A stretch of DNA of 64,000 nucleotides from Gracilaria gracilis. Its lineage: Eukaryota; Rhodophyta; Florideophyceae; Gracilariales; Gracilariaceae. The notes under the pieces are model-generated. The model worked only from the letters and a program-made list of their open reading frames with translations, ran no database searches and was not told the origin of the DNA. The translations under genes were made by a program, and so were the position numbers. Location: positions 620,001-684,000 of the forward strand of contig JARGSG010000015.1 in the NCBI GenBank assembly GCA_030374805.1. The letters are read 5' to 3'. This document shows positions 9,182-18,432 of this stretch, piece after piece; positions within the stretch are counted from its first letter, which is position 1, and each line of letters opens with the position of its first letter.

Positions 9182-10205
9182 ATGACTGCTTTCTCTCGGA
9201 TGGTGAGCCTAACTTTACTTCTCTCTGGCCCACGACCGCGCATGGCTGACGGGTTCTAGACGCATCGATGTGACACGGTGGCACACATGTTTTTCCTAAT
9301 TAGTGTTTAATAAATTGCTTGGGCTCCAGTTGTGCCCAATAAGATCTTGTTTGAACTCCGAAGGGTTTTCGACTCGTATCTACAGTAACCTTATCTTTGC
9401 CTAATCCTTCTCTTCGCAACAGCATCCAAAGTTCGGAGTGCATCTCCACAACAAGTTTCGAAGCGCTCGCATTGCTTCTGCTAGTCTTCGTTCGCCGGAT
9501 TGCTTCCACAAACAAAGCCATCCAATCCCGTTCTTCCGTCTCCAAGTTCGCGTTTGAAAGAGGTGGCGATTTGCTTATATGCGTCAAGACATGAGGTGAG
9601 TTCAACCTTCTCTTTCGGCCGCACCCTTGCTTTCTCCGCGGCAAGTTCGCGTGTTCTGACCGAATTGATTCCCTTCAACTTTTGCACCTCTTATTTGCGT
9701 CGGCAGTGCATCAAAGGTGCTTACGCCTGAGTTTCTTTGGGCGCAACGAAAGGATCAGATATACCTAACTATCAACGTTCCGAACGTCAAGAGAGCCGAA
9801 ACAACCATCAAAGTCACTGACGACGGTCACGTATACTTCAAGGGACCTGGCGGAGCCGTTGGTCATGAAGCGGAATACATTCTCGACATAACTCTCTTCA
9901 AGCCAATCAAGGCCGAACAATCGAAGTACAAGGTCTCTGCGCGATTTGTGTTCTTCAAAATCGCCAAGGCCGACTCTGGTCCATATTGGGATCGCCTACT
10001 CAAACCGGAGGGGCGTAACATTCACTGCAAAATCGACTGGGATAACTGGAAGGATGAGGATGAGGATGAGAATGAGAATGAGTATTCTTTCGGCTCTCAG
10101 TTTGCTGATAGTAAGGATTTGCAAGACATGGACTTCGGTTCCGGTGGCTCTACTTCTGACGAAGAGGAAGAAGCAAGTAGCGCTCCGAATACTTCGGACA
10201 AGTAA
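9182..10205 (+). CDS. Hsp90 co-chaperone p23 (CS domain)
   Basis: The body (from 9717) is a p23/Sba1 protein: 'LTPEFLWAQRKDQIYLTI' opens a CS domain, with 'WDRLLKPEG' and 'IDWDNWKDEDED' at its end, followed by the acidic tail. p23 stabilises the ATP-bound closed state of Hsp90. The second exon opens with GTG at 9717, just after CAAAG, and has no in-frame ATG. I therefore infer a first exon 9182-9202 (MTAFSRM), a GTGAGC donor at 9203 and acceptor at 9716, giving 169 residues. The 514-nt intron is unusually long for this window. An alternative short first exon cannot be excluded. A tandem GAGGATGAG-type repeat encodes the acid run. Confidence 0.85.
9300..9687 (-). other. Antisense open frames inside the p23 intron
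   Basis: Within the inferred p23 intron the minus strand carries two overlapping open frames. One starts at an ATG at 9687 (68 codons, basic, helical, 'RELAAEKARVRPKEKVEL'). The other, shifted by one base, continues the same amphipathic character to 9300 ('WMALFVEAIRR', 'SELWMLLRREG'). Read together they resemble one coiled-coil protein interrupted by a frame change, but no family is recognised and no splice sites join them. It may be a nested gene, a pseudogene or chance. Confidence 0.2.
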
Positions 10206-10276
10206 ACACTGCACAGAAAAGTAACTAAAAGAACTTTTAATACACATGTATGCCTTGTAGTGCATCATGCTGATTG

Positions 10277-11164
10277 CTATCCAGTCATGTCGCGCTTTCT
10301 TCCACGAGCTCTAACGTCTTCTAATCGCTTCAAGACGGTTGGTCTATTCAGCTCTTCTGCGTAAGCCTGCAAGAAAGCTTCGTTCAGTGGTTGTGCCACT
10401 TCAGAATGCGCCGATAACACTGCTCGTTCCAATACGTACAGATCAACAGCAAGATCCTCCTCAGTTCCATTACCACTGCTAAGCCCAAAATCAATAATGC
10501 ACACACGCTCACCCTCCACAACAATGTTTCCAGTCGTCAGGTCTCCGTGCACGATTTCATTTTTATGCATCATCGCTACTGCGCGTCCGGCCTTTCGCAT
10601 CACCTGTTCACCACCTACCCGACCAGCCTGTAAAAAGTCCTTTAGAGTACAGCCTTCGATGCATTCCATTATTAGTGTACCAGACTTCACATCCAAGCTG
10701 TATATAGCTGGAACTCTGATGCCTGCCTTTCGGAGCCGCAACAAGACTCGAGCTTCTTGTTGGATTCGCCGTGTTGTGAGTTTAGCATCTAATTCTGGAT
10801 GACGGTATCGCTTTGGGAATCTTTTCTTCAGGATTGCTTTGCGACCAAGAAAGTTTACTAAAGATACTACGGCTTCGGCGCCTCGCGATAGCTCTTTGTC
10901 TTTCACATCTTTAACGTCAGACTGTGTTTCGGTACGCATTACTTTCTGAGCCCTTGACTGTGTTTCGCTTTCCTCGGCTTGTCTCTTTGGGCGCGTCTTC
11001 GTCGAATCAGATACAATCAAAGTGTTTGTGTCTGTATCCAGAGGCATTGTCAGAATTATGCTTGAGTGCGGTTCTCTTTGTGTATGGAAAGTCAAGTGCG
11101 CGGAATCATCATCTCCTTCATGAGGATCATTCGTGATCCCCTTCACGAGTAGATCTACATTCAT
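10277..11164 (-). CDS. BUD32: KEOPS-complex kinase Bud32/PRPK
   Basis: A 295-residue small atypical kinase/ATPase of the KEOPS complex, which makes the t6A modification on tRNAs. Residues about 90-295 show the family core. 'RGAEAVV' replaces a normal glycine loop. The ATP lysine lies in 'ILKKRFPKRYRHPELD'. The catalytic loop is 'VHGDLTTGNIVV', metal-binding is 'IDFGLS', and the end is 'VRARGRKRDMTG', closely matching Bud32's C-terminus. About 90 disordered residues precede the core; a second in-frame Met at residue 40 could be the true start. It is convergent with p23 (71 nt apart) and divergent from shikimate kinase. Confidence 0.92.
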   Translation of the reverse strand: MNVDLLVKGITNDPHEGDDDSAHLTFHTQREPHSSIILTMPLDTDTNTLIVSDSTKTRPKRQAEESETQSRAQKVMRTETQSDVKDVKDKELSRGAEAVVSLVNFLGRKAILKKRFPKRYRHPELDAKLTTRRIQQEARVLLRLRKAGIRVPAIYSLDVKSGTLIMECIEGCTLKDFLQAGRVGGEQVMRKAGRAVAMMHKNEIVHGDLTTGNIVVEGERVCIIDFGLSSGNGTEEDLAVDLYVLERAVLSAHSEVAQPLNEAFLQAYAEELNRPTVLKRLEDVRARGRKRDMTG

Positions 11165-11506
11165 GATTCCAGAACGGGATCTTGAAGAGGATCAGTATGA
11201 TTTGTATGATTTATATTTATTTTTTTGGATCGCATTTGATTTAAAAAACGTGTACTAATTTTAGTGCTTTCGTCAGAGTTGTGTGTGAGAAGGGTGATGA
11301 CGTTGCATAGACCGCGATCTCCATTGCTGAAAGGATCAAAGCTACAAAGGGAAACATGCTCTGACTGCACCACGGAAGGTAGCTTTTACCGAAGCCTCCG
11401 AAATTGCATCGCCCGCACAAAGAGAACATAACCATTGAACTCCTGGGATTGAACGAAGCTTAAGACCGCCACACCTGCTGCAGTGAATCGAACGACCGCA
11501 GAAGAA

Positions 11507-12316
11507 ATGCAACCAGCTTTCCTTCAATCGGCACCCGTCGGATTACATCCCCAGTCATTCTTGAACCAGGGAACATGTAGAACCAATGGATGGGTTGCCC
11601 CGCGATTTCCAACCACTCGCAGGAGGGCATCGCTTTTCATGTGCGAAAGTCCCAAAGATTCGGGAGAGCAAAAGCCTGCACCTCGAATCCTGAAAGACGT
11701 GACAGCAGAGGTCAAGGAACTAAAAAGCGTTTTGAAGAAGTGTTCAATCTATCTGATTGGTCCCATGGGGACTGGAAAGAGCGCTGTCGGGAAGTATCTA
11801 GCAAGCGAGATTGGTTTTCGGTTTCTCGACACAGACCAGCTTATCGAGGGAGTGGCGAAGAAATCCATCCCCGAAATCTTCGAGAGCGATGGCGAGGAAA
11901 CTTTTCGCGACCTCGAATCTGCAATTCTGGATCAGGTGGCCGCATTCATTGGGTGTTGCGTTGCCACAGGTGGCGGGGCGGTATTGAGAAAGAGCAATTG
12001 GGGAAAGCTACAAACAGGAATAGTTGTCTATCTCGAAACGCCTGTAGATGTGCTGAACGACCGCTTACAAAGTGATACTGGGCGGCCTCTTTTGAAGGAC
12101 ACTGACGCCATCACACTGAGAGACCGCATTAGAGACATTCTAGAGGAACGGCGTCATTTGTACAAGCAAGCAGACGTTACCGTAGGAGTCAAGAGGGACA
12201 TGCCTGTTGACGAGGTCGGCAAAGAGGTTATTCGTCAGCTGACAAACTTCATCAAATCCCATCCACCTCGCTCTGCTTCTCTCTATCCTGGCAAGCTACC
12301 GAATAGAGGCTCTTGA
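11507..12316 (+). CDS. Shikimate kinase, plastid-targeted
   Basis: A 269-residue enzyme phosphorylating shikimate in the plastid aromatic amino-acid pathway. The ATG at 11507 opens a transit peptide with an early Phe (MQPAFLQSAPVG) and an Arg/Ser-rich stretch to about residue 50. The kinase core follows: Walker A 'GPMGTGKSAVG', the shikimate-binding 'FLDTD' and 'FRDLES', 'ATGGGAVLR' and the lid 'SDTGRPLL'. The C-terminus carries 'DILEERRHLYKQADV', usual for the family. No intron. In-frame upstream codons are GTG only, so the ATG is preferred. It is divergent from BUD32 across about 340 nt that contain no other recognisable feature. Confidence 0.95.
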   Translation: MQPAFLQSAPVGLHPQSFLNQGTCRTNGWVAPRFPTTRRRASLFMCESPKDSGEQKPAPRILKDVTAEVKELKSVLKKCSIYLIGPMGTGKSAVGKYLASEIGFRFLDTDQLIEGVAKKSIPEIFESDGEETFRDLESAILDQVAAFIGCCVATGGGAVLRKSNWGKLQTGIVVYLETPVDVLNDRLQSDTGRPLLKDTDAITLRDRIRDILEERRHLYKQADVTVGVKRDMPVDEVGKEVIRQLTNFIKSHPPRSASLYPGKLPNRGS

Positions 12317-12841
12317 CATTAACAAGCAGTTAGACAGCCACCCAGTTTTGTTATTGACGAAACAAGAAGCTCTGCAATTGTGACGCTTTCGCAAATCTAG
12401 GAGCTCTCCCCGTTCAGTGTCACAGCCCTCGCCAATAAGGCCTAGGAGCTCGTGGCCTAGATAGACGCCATCTCAAGTGGTAACACTCTTCCCAAGCATA
12501 GAGCCGTCGCCGAAAAGCTTGGGTCAATCTGGAAGCCTAATGTCTAATTCTTCGCAGCAAGTTGAGGTAGGCAAATGCATGAGTCTATACAGGTTGCTCC
12601 AATCGCAAAAGGGGACATTAAATGATATACCTGTCTCACCTCTGAGCGGAATCACGGTTTCCTTTACAAGAGAACGAGCAGCAAGTTATCAATGCGCAAA
12701 GACACAGCACGACGCGAGAATGCGTCTTTCATCTATGTTGACACAATTTAGTTGGTAGCAACATTCAACGTTAGCTCCGACACCAAGACTACAAAGTGAG
12801 GCTCTCCGCAAAATTTGTTTTGAATACGAGAGATGCTGATA
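12317..12841. other. Convergent intergenic region
   Basis: 525 nt between the shikimate kinase stop and the stop of the three-exon membrane protein gene. Short open frames exist but none has a recognisable domain or start context. It probably contains the two 3' UTRs; I see nothing else. Confidence 0.4.
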
Positions 12842-13288
12842 TCAATGGCCATGGCTGTCGTCAGCGGCACCCTTCTTCACAAATGGCTTCGCAAATCGCT
12901 TATTAGGAGTGTCGAGATAGTCTTCGTCTAGGTTCGGTATAAAACAAAACCAATGTCAGATAACCTGAAGGGCATTGATCGAAAGACAATGTTCGTTCAC
13001 TTCGAAAAGATGTGTATCGCGAAGAGGAGTAGCGCAAACGACTTTGGCCCGCTTACTTACCGTTCAGTCGAAAGAGCAGACCACTCACCACAAGCACAGA
13101 AGTGAATCCGATCGCGAACCTAAGCGTCGGTTCCGAGCGCGAATATGTGAAGAGCAATGCACAGTCAGAGCCGTTCCGATGCAATACTACGGCACATTTG
13201 TATGTGTGATTGGAACCGGAACGTACGGATACAAGTGACGACCACGAAGGTTCTTAGTGAAGGTCTGAAGCACAGTTGCCTCCGACAT
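12842..13288 (-). CDS. Small single-pass membrane protein (three exons)
   Basis: Exons 13288-13227, 13119-13061 and 12927-12842 join in frame to 68 codons plus stop. Introns are 107 nt (GTACGT...TTAG) and 133 nt (GTAAGT...CCTAG). The protein has a basic amphipathic N-terminus ('TKNLRGRHLYP'), one hydrophobic segment ('FAIGFTSVLVVSGLLF') and a charged tail ('DTPNKRFAKPFVKK') ending in an Asp/His cluster. Size and architecture resemble the supernumerary subunits of mitochondrial respiratory complexes or ATP synthase, but I do not recognise a named family. Each exon is too short to be found as a normal open frame. The start at 13288 is the only ATG. It is divergent from PABPN1. Confidence 0.65.
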
Positions 13289-13775
13289 TGTGGGGGTATT
13301 GGTCAATGCGCAGGTTGCAACGAAGGAGAGATTGTCTGACGGAGATGATTTGTGGAACGGATCGCCCACTTTCGAGAAAGAAGTTCTGCGGTTCTAATCG
13401 AAGTGCAATGAGAAACCGGTGTAAGGAAAGGCGCTGTAAGCAGATTTTCGAAAACAGAATCCAGTCGACTTCAAGTTTCGCAGGTTTTCAAAGTGAAAAG
13501 TAGTCGCGCGAGGGCGATCGACTTGTTGTGTTGTGTGGCAGTTTGGAGCGGTTGAGCACGTCCGCAACACTCGCGTAAGTTTAGTTCGCGCTGCCCTTTG
13601 TGAACCACGGCCCTGCCCGTTTTGGTTACGAAGAACTTGGATTTGTCTACATGTTCACCGAGCTCTTTTCGTCACCTCCCTCGTGAATCGCCGCGTACTC
13701 TTCCCATTCCAACAACGTGCTCCTACCAACTGCATTAAACCTTTGATTTCAAACTTACTTTGCCCAAACAAAACT
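13289..13775. promoter_or_regulatory. Divergent region, membrane protein / PABPN1
   Basis: 487 nt between divergent starts. The PABPN1 side holds a pyrimidine-rich leader before the ATG. I see no clear TATA element and no repeat. Confidence 0.35.
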
Positions 13776-14722
13776 ATGGCCACAAACGAAGGCGGCGCCG
13801 TCCCAGAGACCAACGTGCCCGAGGCAGAGGCAACAATCGCGAATGCGAAGGAATCAAATCCGGATGAGCAGAATGGGAATGACCATCAAGAACAAAAAGC
13901 TGATCCCACCGATGGAAATCCCGACGAAACCCCCGAAGACGACAAGCCCGCCACTGATTTGGACTCAGTACGTTGTATTGAACGCACCCTTTGCCGATCC
14001 CGAATATTTGACGTTTAGACAAGCAAGTATCTGACCAGATTTCAAATATGAACATATACAGGAGCTGGAGGCAATGAAAAAACGTTTGCTTGAGATGGAA
14101 CAGGAGTCGTTCCCACTGAATGCAGAAAACTCTGGTGACCAAGATAACGACGCCGCTGATGGTGCAAAACCTGCCCCCGCAACTGCAGCGTCAGAGTCTC
14201 CCGTAGACCACAGTGTTGCGAGAGGGGGCATTGTCGCCGACGATGCTGTGGCAGATGCCGATTCAAGATCCATTTATGTCGGAAATGTACGTTTATTGCC
14301 AAGTTCACTCGGTGCGTTTCACAAATATAGCTCTAACCGGTCCGCCCCTTCTTCCCTTTATACGTATCCTACAGGTTGACTACAGTGCAACCGTCGAAGA
14401 GCTTAGCAAGTACTTCGAGGAATGCGGAACAATCAACAGAGTAACTATCGTAACTCATAGGCCTACTGGAACTCCCAAAGGATATGCCTATGTGGAGTTT
14501 AAGGACCAACACGCTGTGCAGAATGCGCTTATTCTCAATGAAGCCATGTTTAAAGGTCGTCAACTCAAGATAACAGCAAAAAGAACTAACGTGCCAGGAA
14601 TGACAAGAGGTGGAAGGGGAAGGGGACAAGCTTACCGTGCTAGACGAGCATCCTTTCACTACGGCCGCCGACCTCGAGGCCGCCCTCGAGGTCGCCCTCG
14701 CGGACGATGGGTCCCTTACTGA
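13776..14722 (+). CDS. PABPN1: Nuclear poly(A)-binding protein PABPN1/PABP2 (three exons)
   Basis: Exons 13776-13967, 14062-14286 and 14375-14722 encode 254 residues. Both introns (94 and 88 nt) use GTACGT donors and ACAG acceptors. The order is that of PABPN1, which coats new poly(A) tails and sets their length in the nucleus: an acidic N-terminus, a coiled coil beginning '[16 protein letters not shown]', one RRM and an Arg-rich tail. RNP2 (SIYVGNVDYSAT) is split by the second intron; RNP1 is 'KGYAYVEF'. The tail has RGG and repeated RGRPRGRP and ends WVPY. The first intron falls just before the coiled coil. It is divergent from the small membrane-protein gene. Confidence 0.93.
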
Positions 14723-14985
14723 CGAGACACAACCAGCTCGTTAGTGAGTTTGACGTGTGATACGCCAAACATTTATCTCTCGACCAGTGGCAAGTTGGGA
14801 TTTGTTTACGATATCTATCTGAAGGGTCTGTGGCATAGTTTTTAGAGCTGGCTCGGGATGTAGGAGGGTTTTGACATATACAACCTAAAAGTCTTGAGAT
14901 CATGCCCTCTCCACGGATCTTTGAAGCCTGGAATCAGCGCTTTGAAGTGAGGGAAATCCGTAGGGGTACCAACTTTGTTTTGGGT

Positions 14986-15465
14986 CTATCTCATTTTGAC
15001 TTTCATCTTGCAGCGGCCAAGATCCACCTTTCCCATCAATGGTGTGAGAATGCAGCAAGCTTGATTGCCACTAATATTGAAATGGAGTGCTACCACCTGG
15101 ATACCACTCAATTTGACCTCAGGTCGCATGAAACGGTATACAAAAGTCTTCAGCTGCGTATTTACCGCAAAACGTTCGGAGGACTTTTCGTGTGGTAGCA
15201 TATAGTTGAGTCGCTTATGGTTCTCTTTAACTCGTTGTAAATAGATACGCTCTAGTAAGTACTTTGAGGACGACTTCTGAACTAGCGGTTGCGCAGATAG
15301 CCTGGTGAGCAATCTTTCAAATCGAAAGTTTCGAGGCGGTCGCTGCCCATGATGACAGAGCTTCGTACAGAGGTGAAGGAGTCGTTGAGCGGCGGCAGCT
15401 GTGACCACTTCAATGCTGAGAGAGCTGCTCTGCATGATACATTCACTTGCACAGTGCTCCGTCAT
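14986..15465 (-). CDS. Hypothetical protein
   Basis: A 159-codon ATG frame in an otherwise empty 0.8 kb between PABPN1 and the PRP38 remnant. It is Leu- and basic-rich ('FERLLTRLSAQPLVQKSSS', 'SSKYLLERIYLQRVKEN') with several Cys. No domain is recognised. A 98-codon frame overlaps part of it on the other strand (14902-15198). It may be a real lineage-specific gene or chance. Confidence 0.22.
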   Translation of the reverse strand: MTEHCASECIMQSSSLSIEVVTAAAAQRLLHLCTKLCHHGQRPPRNFRFERLLTRLSAQPLVQKSSSKYLLERIYLQRVKENHKRLNYMLPHEKSSERFAVNTQLKTFVYRFMRPEVKLSGIQVVALHFNISGNQACCILTPLMGKVDLGRCKMKVKMR

Positions 15466-15535
15466 TGCCGACTTGTCTTAACAAACCTATGCTCTACGCG
15501 GCTGTGAGATCCTACCTTTTACGATCTCACAACGG

Positions 15536-15667
15536 TAGTGCACGTTGATGTTGTAATCGATGCTTTGCTCACTGAGCGCAAGCTCTTCGGCGTACCTCTT
15601 CCACGTCCCCCGCCACGTCCTTTGCAAGTGAAGACTGCACAGCTGTCCAAGAAAAACAGCCTTTGCT
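15536..15667 (+). pseudogene. PRP38 3'-end remnant
   Basis: The frame 'VHVDVVIDALLTERKLFGV' followed by 'PLPRPPPRP' corresponds to the last ~45 codons of the intact PRP38 at 32768-33361 (there 'VHVDDVIDALLTERELFGI'). Nothing upstream of 15536 matches PRP38, and the copy's own stop position is shifted, so it is a fragment. It belongs to an inverted ~0.9 kb duplication shared with 32002-32907. Confidence 0.8.
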
Positions 15668-15674
15668 CTCCAGT

Positions 15675-16616
15675 CTACAACTTCACCCCTCCAAATTTCT
15701 CAAACCTTGCAAACACCCTCACTCCAAACTGATGACTGGCGTACTCACCACTCTCAAAACAGAACCAGAGGTCAAGTTCAACCACACCCCCATCTCGTTC
15801 ATGACTTATCGCTTCATCTGGAATATGCACTCGTGCCTCACCAAATACATCTCCACCGAGTGTCAGCGCCTGTCCATCGTCCTCGCCGGCTGCGCACACC
15901 AGCACCGTAACATCTTCCACTCTGGCGTTTTGTAACTGTACCACCGCTTCATCACCACACAAATCTACTTGCAGCTTGGGCAGAACCGTTTCGGCACTCT
16001 CCGCATTTCCCTGCAGGATTTCGACACCCGAGGTCGCAAGGCGACGGCGAGCTGGCTCTTTCCTTTTGAGCAACATGCCTTTCTGCATACGCCGTTCTGT
16101 GAGGTCTTGCAATCGCACATCCCCGAATAATGCTTCATTGCCTATCGATGCTGAATCGGTGCTGTGTTTCGAATCCTGCGCTGACTGCTCCCCGCGCACG
16201 ATTTTCACCAGTTGTTGGAACCGTTTGGACAACAACGGGTATTGATCTGCCTCGCTTTGCAAGAGTTGTGACACAGAGTGGATACCTGCTTCAGTTGCGT
16301 TCCAATCACACGAAGTGCAATATATGCGCTCGGCTGTAACTTTCACGCGATGGTCGCACACGGGACAGAAGAAGTTCTTTGCTGATTTGGAGGAAAGAGA
16401 GGGTGGACGGACGGGGTCTTGTTCTCCGGGAAGAGTAGTTAGGCGCCCTTCGTAGACAAATAAATCTGATGCCCTTCCGGCGTCCCTTTCGTTGATTCTG
16501 ATCTCCTGTTCACCGTCGTCGTCTCCGTCGAGAAGAACGAGGGGGCAGAACAGCAGCGTAGTGGGGATAGTGCCATTGTCTTTGACCATCGCATGTTCAC
16601 GAATCGTGTGCGACAT
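15675..16616 (-). CDS. Dynactin p62 (DCTN4)-like zinc-binding protein
   Basis: A 313-residue protein. A zinc-ribbon-like module at about residues 75-105 has two Cys pairs ('FFCPVCDHRV' ... 'IYCTSCDWNATEAG'), close to the C..C/CxxCxWxxxDxG module of dynactin subunit p62. A Gln/Leu helix follows (QLLQSEADQYPLLSKRFQQL). A basic segment 'KRKEPARRRLA' and a C-terminal beta-rich part ('VTVLVCAAGEDDG', 'HQFGVRVFARFEKFG') also follow p62's order. It lacks p62's full N-terminal zinc cluster, so this is a divergent or shortened relative, and the assignment is tentative. The ATG at 16616 is the first available; an upstream exon is possible. A decayed second copy lies at 32002-32765. Dynein-dynactin is generally reported missing from red algae, so the function is open. 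Confidence 0.5.
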   Translation of the reverse strand: MSHTIREHAMVKDNGTIPTTLLFCPLVLLDGDDDGEQEIRINERDAGRASDLFVYEGRLTTLPGEQDPVRPPSLSSKSAKNFFCPVCDHRVKVTAERIYCTSCDWNATEAGIHSVSQLLQSEADQYPLLSKRFQQLVKIVRGEQSAQDSKHSTDSASIGNEALFGDVRLQDLTERRMQKGMLLKRKEPARRRLATSGVEILQGNAESAETVLPKLQVDLCGDEAVVQLQNARVEDVTVLVCAAGEDDGQALTLGGDVFGEARVHIPDEAISHERDGGVVELDLWFCFESGEYASHQFGVRVFARFEKFGGVKL

Positions 16617-18432
16617 TGGGATCGTACCTGACGCAACCAACTCGCTCAAAAGCGAATCACGTCAACTGCGATAGACGAGAGTTCGACTCGCAAATGTCTC
16701 TGATTCGGAAGCTCCAATACACTCCATCGACGTGAAGACGACCCGAAGCGTATTCAGCCTCAACGGATTTTTATGTGAGCAGAATTTCATTTGATGCATA
16801 AGAGGTTGAACAGGGATCTTAAGATCCCGCCCTGGTTATTACGTCATTCTGGCACTAAATGTGTTTCAGCCTGACTGAGACGAACGTTGGGCGTTGGTGT
16901 ACACAATGATATTGTGCCTATTCGAGGAGGAACTTGTTCCAAGTACGTAGACGTCTACCAGCTCACTAATCTCTCTACTTCTCTCTCACGTGCGGTTGCC
17001 AGCCATCTTACTTTTGGCACGGGGAGCCCGGCTAGCGCCAGATATTGAGTCTCGCACCGAAACTAAATAGAAAGGAGCCCAACAGTTACTGTTACCGTTA
17101 CCGAGCGCGCAACCCAGGGCTGGACTCATTGATTTACCTTTCGTTCTTGTTCTTGTTTATTGTGAGTGCATTTGCCTATTCCTCGCGATGTGTAGGGCTT
17201 CCCCAAGGACACCCCTATCACCCATCACGCTTCCTTCCACAAAATAGCTTCAAGGGTACGAACCACAAATCTTAAGCCACTTTTTTGCTGTGAAAGGAAA
17301 GCATTCACCTCTGCATGGTATAGTGTGTTCTCAGAGTGTCTGAGCACCTCGCCGCCGTTGGTCTTGCCCGCTCGTCCCTTGTTCCTATTCTACTGTACCT
17401 ATTTCCACGATCTTGTGGAGGTAATCGGCTTTAAGCCCTCTTTCGACTTACATGTCACATCAAGGATATCTGAACAAGCTTGTTCGTTACTTCACTGAAC
17501 AATCTATCGCTCAAAACTCACGACCTACTGCTGAATGCTGTCTGCGACAAGCAGAAAGCATACGACACTTGTCGCAGACCGCAAACGATGTTCTAAACGG
17601 CACGATAAAACTAGAAACTCTCTTAAACAAGTACTTCTCCGGTGAACGAAAGCATCTCATCTCTGTATCATGTCTTGTGGCACAACACCCTGCAGTCTCA
17701 GAAGTGTAGTTTCAAGGTTGCAATGAAGAAAAGACCGTCGCACTGTCAAGACTTGCATGCACAGAACGCGAGTCTTTCTGTGAAACTGAGCAAGGACAGC
17801 AAATTTAGATGGCTTTGCACCCGTCTTGGAGACATGTGTAGCGATTTTCTTAGCGTTTCAAGTTCATCGGATACACGCTTATTCCCACCACAAGGTTATG
17901 TAAATCTATCTACACCTGGACTCTTGACTGCTTGTGGCCGTTGTGGATGGTTTGACTGGGAGAGATGGAAGCCGAGACTGGACTGGGGAGCACCTGAGAC
18001 TCTGCGTGTACCAACGGTTCCAACTTGGTATCTATGTGCAGCTAGGAGGGGGGGATATGTGCAAAAAAGTAAGCTTTTGAAATTTGGAGGGAAAGAAAAC
18101 CAAAACATTGCCAGTGTGCCACAATGGCGGGAACAGTCTCGGTCAGGAGGTAGGTCTGTACGTGTAGTCTTGCCTACAAGGCTGCACCTCACGCCTTCCC
18201 AGTAGTAGATGCGCCTCGACATATTCTACAATTCCGTGTTCCGGCGCATCGCTCATTCACAGCCAACTCCTTCAAGACACCGCTTTGCACTCTACTCAAC
18301 AAGTGGAACAGTTCCCGACTTGCACACAACTGATTCTCAACCTCCAGCGTGTCACTAACTCCGTGTGTCATCCGCCTTGGCGTTTGGGCTTATTGACAGT
18401 TGTTCCTTACCTTGGATCACCGTTCCGCCCCC
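16617..18432. other. Long intergenic region
   Basis: 1.8 kb without a recognisable gene. Open frames at 17452-17709 and 17723-18205 (plus strand) start at ATG but have no family resemblance and irregular composition. A near copy of the window's palindrome (TACCAACGGTT) lies at about 18009. The right part presumably includes the promoter of the 18433 gene. Confidence 0.4.

Noticed and set aside
9717-9719. GTG at the start of the p23 body as an initiation codon
   Set aside because: A nuclear eukaryotic gene is unlikely to initiate at GTG, and an AG acceptor directly precedes it, so a spliced first exon is preferred.
16670-16710. GTTCGACTC resembling a tRNA T-loop
   Set aside because: Neighbouring bases do not form T, anticodon or acceptor stems.
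17452-18205. Two plus-strand frames upstream of the acidic unknown gene
   Set aside because: No family resemblance, irregular composition, and competing frames on the other strand.
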